From NCBI RefSeq assembly GCF_000482325.1, contig NZ_KI535299.1, positions 1 to 64,000 of the forward strand: 64,000 nt of DNA. The letters are read 5' to 3'. Positions 59,814 through 64,000 of this stretch are shown piece after piece. The position numbers were made by a program, and so were the translations under genes. The first letter of the stretch is position 1; each line of letters starts with the position of its first letter. The notes below the pieces were generated by a model. The model did not search any database. It saw nothing but the letters and a program-made list of their open reading frames with translations, and was not told where the DNA came from. The DNA comes from Bacillus sp. UNC438CL73TsuS30. GTDB taxonomy: Bacteria; Bacillota; Bacilli; Bacillales; Cytobacillaceae.

Positions 59814-62480
59814 TTATGCTGTTGTATAAACCTCTTCTTTATTTTCATGACGAATCGTCGCTTGTGCTGCTGCCAGACGAGCTAGCGGCACACGGTATGG
59901 TGAACAGCTGACATAATCCAAGCCGGTTTTATAGCAGAAATCAATCGAGCTCTTTTCACCGCCATGCTCCCCGCAAATACCAGTTTTTAAAGTAGGCTTC
60001 GTTTCACGGCCAAGCTTCACGCCCATCTCAACCAACTTCCCTACGCCATCCTGATCAAGCACAGCAAACGGATTATCCGGAAGCACCTTATGCTCAATAT
60101 ATGCCTGCAAGAACTTTCCTTCCGCATCATCACGGCTATAACCGAAAGTCGTTTGTGTTAGATCATTCGTACCAAACGAGAAGAAGTCAGCTTCCTCCGC
60201 AATCTGATCCGCCGTTAACGCAGCACGCGGGATTTCAATCATCGTCCCAACTGTGTAATCAAACTGTTTACCCGTTTCCTCTTGAATACGAACTCCGGCA
60301 TCAACCACCAATTGACGCATTTCCTTCAGTTCATTCACATGACCGACAAGAGGAATCATGATTTCAGGCTTAACTTCCATTCCCTTGTCAGCTAGCTTTG
60401 CCGCAGCATAGAAAATCGCTTTGGCCTGCATATCGTAAATTTCTGGAAAGATCATTCCCAAACGGCAGCCGCGGTGGCCGAGCATTGGGTTGAACTCATC
60501 CAATTGGCGAACCTTTTTAAGCAATAATTCTTTTTCCTTTAATTCTGCAGAACCCGGATTTAAAATTTGCAGCTTTGTTACTTCGACTAACAGCTCCTCT
60601 TTATCCGGTAAGAATTCATGTAATGGCGGGTCTAGCAAACGAATCGTAACCGGATGCCCTTGCATCGCTTCAAAGATTCCTTCAAAATCGCCCTGCTGCA
60701 TTGGCAATAACTCATCAAGAGCTTCCATCCGCTCAGCATAGTTCTCCGCTAAAATCATTTTTTGGACAATTGGAATTCGCTTTAAATCCATAAACATATG
60801 CTCAGTACGGCACAAACCAATTCCACCTGCACCGAAATCAAACGCTTTTTGAGCGTCCTCCGGATTATCCGCATTGGCACGAACACCAATTTTGCGCTCT
60901 TGGTCCGCCCATGCTAACAATAATTGGAACTCATCTGATAATTCAGGATCGATCATTGGGATTTCACCAAGCATGATTTCACCTGTTGACCCGTCAATCG
61001 TAATCGTTTCACGGTATTTCACAACCGTTTCTCCAACTGTAAATTGCTTCGCTTTCAAATCAATTTTCAATGGCTCACAGCCGCAAATACAAGCTTTTCC
61101 CATCCCTCTTGCAACAACAGCAGCATGGCTTGTCATGCCGCCGCGGCTTGTTAAAATCGCCTGTGAAGCAACAATGCCGTGGATGTCATCCGGCGTCGTT
61201 TCCGGACGGACCAGAATGACCTTTTTACCCTCATTGCCTAGTTGTTCTGCTTCATCTGCGTCAAAGACAACCTGGCCAGTTGCCGCACCTGGTGAAGCCG
61301 GTAAGCCTTTCGCTAACAATGTACGCTGATATTTATCATCAATGCGGCGGTGTAGCAATTGATTTAGTTGATCTGGGTCCACTCGAAGCAACGCAGTCTT
61401 TTTATCAATAATACCTTCTGCCACCATTTCAACAGCAATGCGGATCGCTGCCTGTGCGGTCCGTTTTCCATTACGAGTTTGCAAGATAAATAGTTTTCCA
61501 CGCTCAACAGTGAATTCAATATCCTGCATTTCCTGATAATGCTGTTCCAAGCGTTTGCACGTTTCTGTGAATTGCTGGTAAACTTCCGGCATTTCATCCC
61601 TTAGTGTCGCTATTGGCTGCGGTGTACGAATTCCGGCTACAACATCTTCGCCTTGTGCATTAATCAGGTATTCACCGTATAGAACATGCTCACCTGTCGA
61701 AGGATTTCGTGTGAACGCGACCCCTGTACCTGAGTCATTTCCCATATTACCGAACACCATGCTTTGAATATTTACAGCCGTTCCTAAGTGATCCGGGATT
61801 TTGTTTAAGCGGCGGTATACAATCGCACGCTGATTGTTCCAAGAATCGAACACGGCATTAATGGCTAAGAATAGCTGCTCTTTTGGATCCTGCGGAAACT
61901 CTTTTCTTGTATGCTTTTTGACGATTGATTTATAACCGACAATCACTTCCTGCCAATCTTCTGCACTCATTTCAGGATCAGAACTATAGCCTTTATGCTC
62001 ACGAACTTCTTCTAAAAATTGTTCGAAAAAATACGTATCGATATCTAACACAACATTGCTGAACATTTGGATAAAACGGCGGTAGGAATCATATGCAAAG
62101 CGAGGATTGTTTGTTAACTTTGCCATTCCCACAACGGTTTCATCATTCATCCCAAGGTTTAAAACCGTATCCATCATTCCCGGCATCGAAAAAACAGACC
62201 CGGAACGTACAGAAACTAACAATGGATTTTGTGCGTCACCCAATTTTTTACCCATTTTTTCTTCCAATCGGCTAAGAGCTTCTAAGCTTTGAGCCTCTAC
62301 TAAAGCAGGAATTTTTTTGCCAGAATCATAGTATGCGTTACATGCCTGTGTAGAAATCGTAAATCCATAAGGTACAGGAAGGCCAATCCGCGTCATTTCC
62401 GCTAGGTTTGCGCCCTTACCTCCAAGCAATTCTTTCTTATCGCCATTTCCCTCATGAAAAAGGTATACGTATTTTTCCAT
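59814..62480 (-). CDS. ppdK: Pyruvate phosphate dikinase
   Basis: An 888-aa enzyme interconverting pyruvate, ATP and phosphate with PEP, AMP and PPi. The N-terminal nucleotide domain begins LLGGKGANLAEM. The swivelling phospho-histidine block is GGMTSHAAVVARGMGKACICG. The C-terminal PEP/pyruvate barrel has GLCRTEHMF, GHRGCRLG, GTNDLTQ and TGICGEHGG (catalytic Cys). Length matches PPDK, not PEP synthase. AGGAG precedes ATG. It lies four bases after the gene for its regulatory kinase/phosphorylase and two genes after ccpN. Confidence 0.96.
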   Translation of the reverse strand: MEKYVYLFHEGNGDKKELLGGKGANLAEMTRIGLPVPYGFTISTQACNAYYDSGKKIPALVEAQSLEALSRLEEKMGKKLGDAQNPLLVSVRSGSVFSMPGMMDTVLNLGMNDETVVGMAKLTNNPRFAYDSYRRFIQMFSNVVLDIDTYFFEQFLEEVREHKGYSSDPEMSAEDWQEVIVGYKSIVKKHTRKEFPQDPKEQLFLAINAVFDSWNNQRAIVYRRLNKIPDHLGTAVNIQSMVFGNMGNDSGTGVAFTRNPSTGEHVLYGEYLINAQGEDVVAGIRTPQPIATLRDEMPEVYQQFTETCKRLEQHYQEMQDIEFTVERGKLFILQTRNGKRTAQAAIRIAVEMVAEGIIDKKTALLRVDPDQLNQLLHRRIDDKYQRTLLAKGLPASPGAATGQVVFDADEAEQLGNEGKKVILVRPETTPDDIHGIVASQAILTSRGGMTSHAAVVARGMGKACICGCEPLKIDLKAKQFTVGETVVKYRETITIDGSTGEIMLGEIPMIDPELSDEFQLLLAWADQERKIGVRANADNPEDAQKAFDFGAGGIGLCRTEHMFMDLKRIPIVQKMILAENYAERMEALDELLPMQQGDFEGIFEAMQGHPVTIRLLDPPLHEFLPDKEELLVEVTKLQILNPGSAELKEKELLLKKVRQLDEFNPMLGHRGCRLGMIFPEIYDMQAKAIFYAAAKLADKGMEVKPEIMIPLVGHVNELKEMRQLVVDAGVRIQEETGKQFDYTVGTMIEIPRAALTADQIAEEADFFSFGTNDLTQTTFGYSRDDAEGKFLQAYIEHKVLPDNPFAVLDQDGVGKLVEMGVKLGRETKPTLKTGICGEHGGEKSSIDFCYKTGLDYVSCSPYRVPLARLAAAQATIRHENKEEVYTTA

Positions 62481-62483
62481 TGA

Positions 62484-63320
62484 TTAAAAGCTCCTCTCTT
62501 TTTTTAAAATATCTAAAATGAGACCGGCTGTTTCCTCAATTGCTTTATTGGAAACATTAATAATCGGGCAGCCAACACGTTTCATAATTTTTTCTGCATG
62601 TTCTAGTTCGTCCAATATTCGTTCAAAGCTCGCGTAGCTTGCCTTCGAACCAAGTCCTAGTGCTTTTAAGCGTTCTTTCCGGATTTCATTTAATTTATCC
62701 GGAGAAATGATTAAGCCAATACAATTTCGGCGCGGTATTTCGAATAATTCATCCGGCGGCGGAACTTCTGGAACCAATGGAACATTCGCTACTTTAAAGC
62801 GTTTATGAGCTAAATACATGGAAAGTGGTGTCTTGGATGTTCTTGATACGCCTATTAACACGATATCTGCCTTAGTAATTCCCCTTGGGTCACGTCCATC
62901 ATCATATTTAACCGCAAACTCGATGGCCTCAATTTTCCGGAAATACTCCTCGTCCAGCTTTCTCATCATGCCAGGCTGGTGATGCGGGGTTTTATTAAAT
63001 CTTGTTGTAAAGGCATTCATTAAAGGATTTAATAAGTCAACTGCATAAATCCCCTCTTCTGCAGACCGCTGATCCAAATAATCCTTTAAGGTTGGAACAA
63101 CGATGGTATAAGCGATAATCGAATGGCCCTCTTTTGCCAATGAAATAACATCTTCAATATCTTCAAAATCCTCCACATAGGAATTGCGGCGGATTTCCAC
63201 ATGGCCCCCATTAAATTGAGTAGCCACGGCTTTTACCACAAGCTCAGCCGTTTCCCCAACTGAGTCTGATACAACATAGACCACTTCTTTTTGATCCAAA
63301 ATTCCTGCCACTCTCCTCAA
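62484..63320 (-). CDS. yqfL: PPDK regulatory protein (YqfL/DUF299), bifunctional kinase/pyrophosphorylase
   Basis: A 278-aa ADP-dependent kinase/Pi-dependent pyrophosphorylase that switches PPDK off and on by phosphorylating a threonine near its catalytic histidine. Blocks seen are VVSDSVGETAELVVKA, VDLLNP, HQPGMMRKLDEEYFRKIEAIEFAVKYDDG, and the unusual P-loop IGVSRTSKTPLSMYLA. It is directly upstream of ppdK, its expected target. The TTG at 63320 overlaps the ccpN stop (TTGA), suggesting coupling. A shorter start at an in-frame GTG nine bases on is possible; none has an ideal ribosome binding site. Confidence 0.9.
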   Translation of the reverse strand: MRRVAGILDQKEVVYVVSDSVGETAELVVKAVATQFNGGHVEIRRNSYVEDFEDIEDVISLAKEGHSIIAYTIVVPTLKDYLDQRSAEEGIYAVDLLNPLMNAFTTRFNKTPHHQPGMMRKLDEEYFRKIEAIEFAVKYDDGRDPRGITKADIVLIGVSRTSKTPLSMYLAHKRFKVANVPLVPEVPPPDELFEIPRRNCIGLIISPDKLNEIRKERLKALGLGSKASYASFERILDELEHAEKIMKRVGCPIINVSNKAIEETAGLILDILKKERSF

Positions 63321-63949
63321 CCAAGTTTTTGATCCATTATTTCAAGGTATGCACGTGTAATCGTTGTCTTGGTAATCCGACCTACAAGTAAATATGTATG
63401 GTCATCCACTTCCTTCACAACGGGTAGGGAATCAATATGATTATTAATCATCTTTTTTGCTGCTTCGAGCAAGGTTTCTTCTGGGCGAATGGTAACGATG
63501 TTCGGCATCCGTGTCATGATGACACTAACAGGGAGCTCATTGAGGTTTTGATTACCGATCGCAGTTCGAAGCAAATCCTTCCGGGAAATGACCCCTGCTA
63601 GGTTTCCTTCCTCATCAACTGCATAAAGTGTGCCGACATCCTCTAAAAAAAGTTGAACAATTGCGTCATAAACTGAGGTGGATTTTTCTACAACAATTGG
63701 GTGGGCTTTAAAATCACTTACTTTTTGATGTAAAAACTTTTCTGCATGCTGTTTAACTTCTAATTCCTGATTATAAAAATATCCAACCCTGGGTCTTGCA
63801 TCCAAATTGCCGGACATTGTTAAAATAGCCAGGTCAGGTCTTAGAGCCGCCCTTGTTAACGATAGTTTTTCGGCAATTTCCTTCCCGGTGATCGGCCCGC
63901 TTGCTTTTACAATTTGTAAGATTTCATCCTGCCGCTTTGTTAGTTTAAT
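63317..63949 (-). CDS. ccpN: CcpN-type repressor (HTH plus two CBS domains)
   Basis: A 210-aa repressor of gluconeogenic genes (gapB, pckA in B. subtilis). The N-terminal winged helix has LTKRQDEILQIV, GPITGKEIAEKLSLTRAALRPDLAIL and PRVGYFY. Two CBS domains follow (about 85-140 and 150-205), binding ATP/ADP. No in-frame ATG, GTG or TTG occurs between the preceding GGAGG and MSGNLDARP, far into the HTH. I therefore place the start at ATT (63949), about nine bases after GGAGG. An open frame starting at the internal ATG (63817) would cut off the HTH. Confidence 0.85.
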   Translation of the reverse strand: MKLTKRQDEILQIVKASGPITGKEIAEKLSLTRAALRPDLAILTMSGNLDARPRVGYFYNQELEVKQHAEKFLHQKVSDFKAHPIVVEKSTSVYDAIVQLFLEDVGTLYAVDEEGNLAGVISRKDLLRTAIGNQNLNELPVSVIMTRMPNIVTIRPEETLLEAAKKMINNHIDSLPVVKEVDDHTYLLVGRITKTTITRAYLEIMDQKLG

Positions 63950-64000
63950 AACTTCCGCCCTCCTCTCAAAAAATAGGTCCTAATCTGACGGAGTTTTTTA

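Noticed and set aside
1..64000. CRISPR arrays, insertion sequences or prophage genes
   Set aside because: The three arrays found are direct tandem repeats without spacers. No transposase, integrase, terminase or cas-like ORF was seen.

Overview
The window looks like chromosomal DNA of an endospore-forming Bacillaceae (Bacillus/Neobacillus-like). The grounds are a CotH spore-coat kinase, a LysM/GH18 cortex-lytic-type enzyme, a CcpN repressor, strong AGGAGG-type ribosome binding sites with frequent GTG and TTG starts, moderate-to-low GC, and a 16S leader-type boxA at the left edge. I see no phage genes, transposases or CRISPR arrays. All assignments come from reading the sequence; no database search was run.

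Layout. 1-400: tandem promoters and a boxA reading out of the left edge, probably the leader of an rRNA operon. 400-15,100: general metabolism, with a secreted multidomain GH13 pullulanase/neopullulanase bearing three cre-like sites, a Nudix hydrolase, an MFS exporter, a HAD phosphatase, an ArsP/YraQ-type permease, a PAS-PAS-GGDEF-EAL protein, a MerR/TipAS regulator, adenine deaminase behind a guanine-type riboswitch, and proline dehydrogenase. 15,300-17,000: cotH with a divergent Arg/Ser/Thr-rich small protein that may be its substrate. 17,000-35,000: a DsbA-like protein, a GlcD-like flavoprotein, and a large ethanolamine-utilisation microcompartment locus on the minus strand.

The eut order is eutW-eutV-eutS-eutP-eutA-eutB-eutC-eutL-eutE-eutM-pduL-eutN-second BMC-H-mdh-permease-(48-aa membrane protein)-second permease. 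A consensus promoter precedes eutWV. Terminators with overlapping ANTAR-type hexaloop hairpins precede eutS and eutA, which fits antitermination by EutV. No alcohol dehydrogenase (EutG), EutD or EutH is present; a malate dehydrogenase, PduL and APC permeases sit where these functions might be expected.

35,000-44,200: an M20 peptidase, three GNAT proteins, a sirtuin, a frameshifted endonuclease IV, a 52-bp tandem repeat, a remnant of a zinc-type oxidoreductase, a PBP4-type carboxypeptidase and a LysM/GH18 protein. 44,200-59,100: a nucleic-acid defence and repair region, with the RNA-repair pair hen1-pnkp, a four-gene SMC/Wadjet-like operon in the order D-A-B-C, and a Suv3-like helicase. 59,100-59,500: a type I toxin-antitoxin module (27-aa holin-like toxin plus antisense RNA) that is too small for ordinary gene calling. 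59,800-64,000: ccpN-yqfL-ppdK, linking gluconeogenic control to pyruvate phosphate dikinase; ccpN appears to start at ATT.
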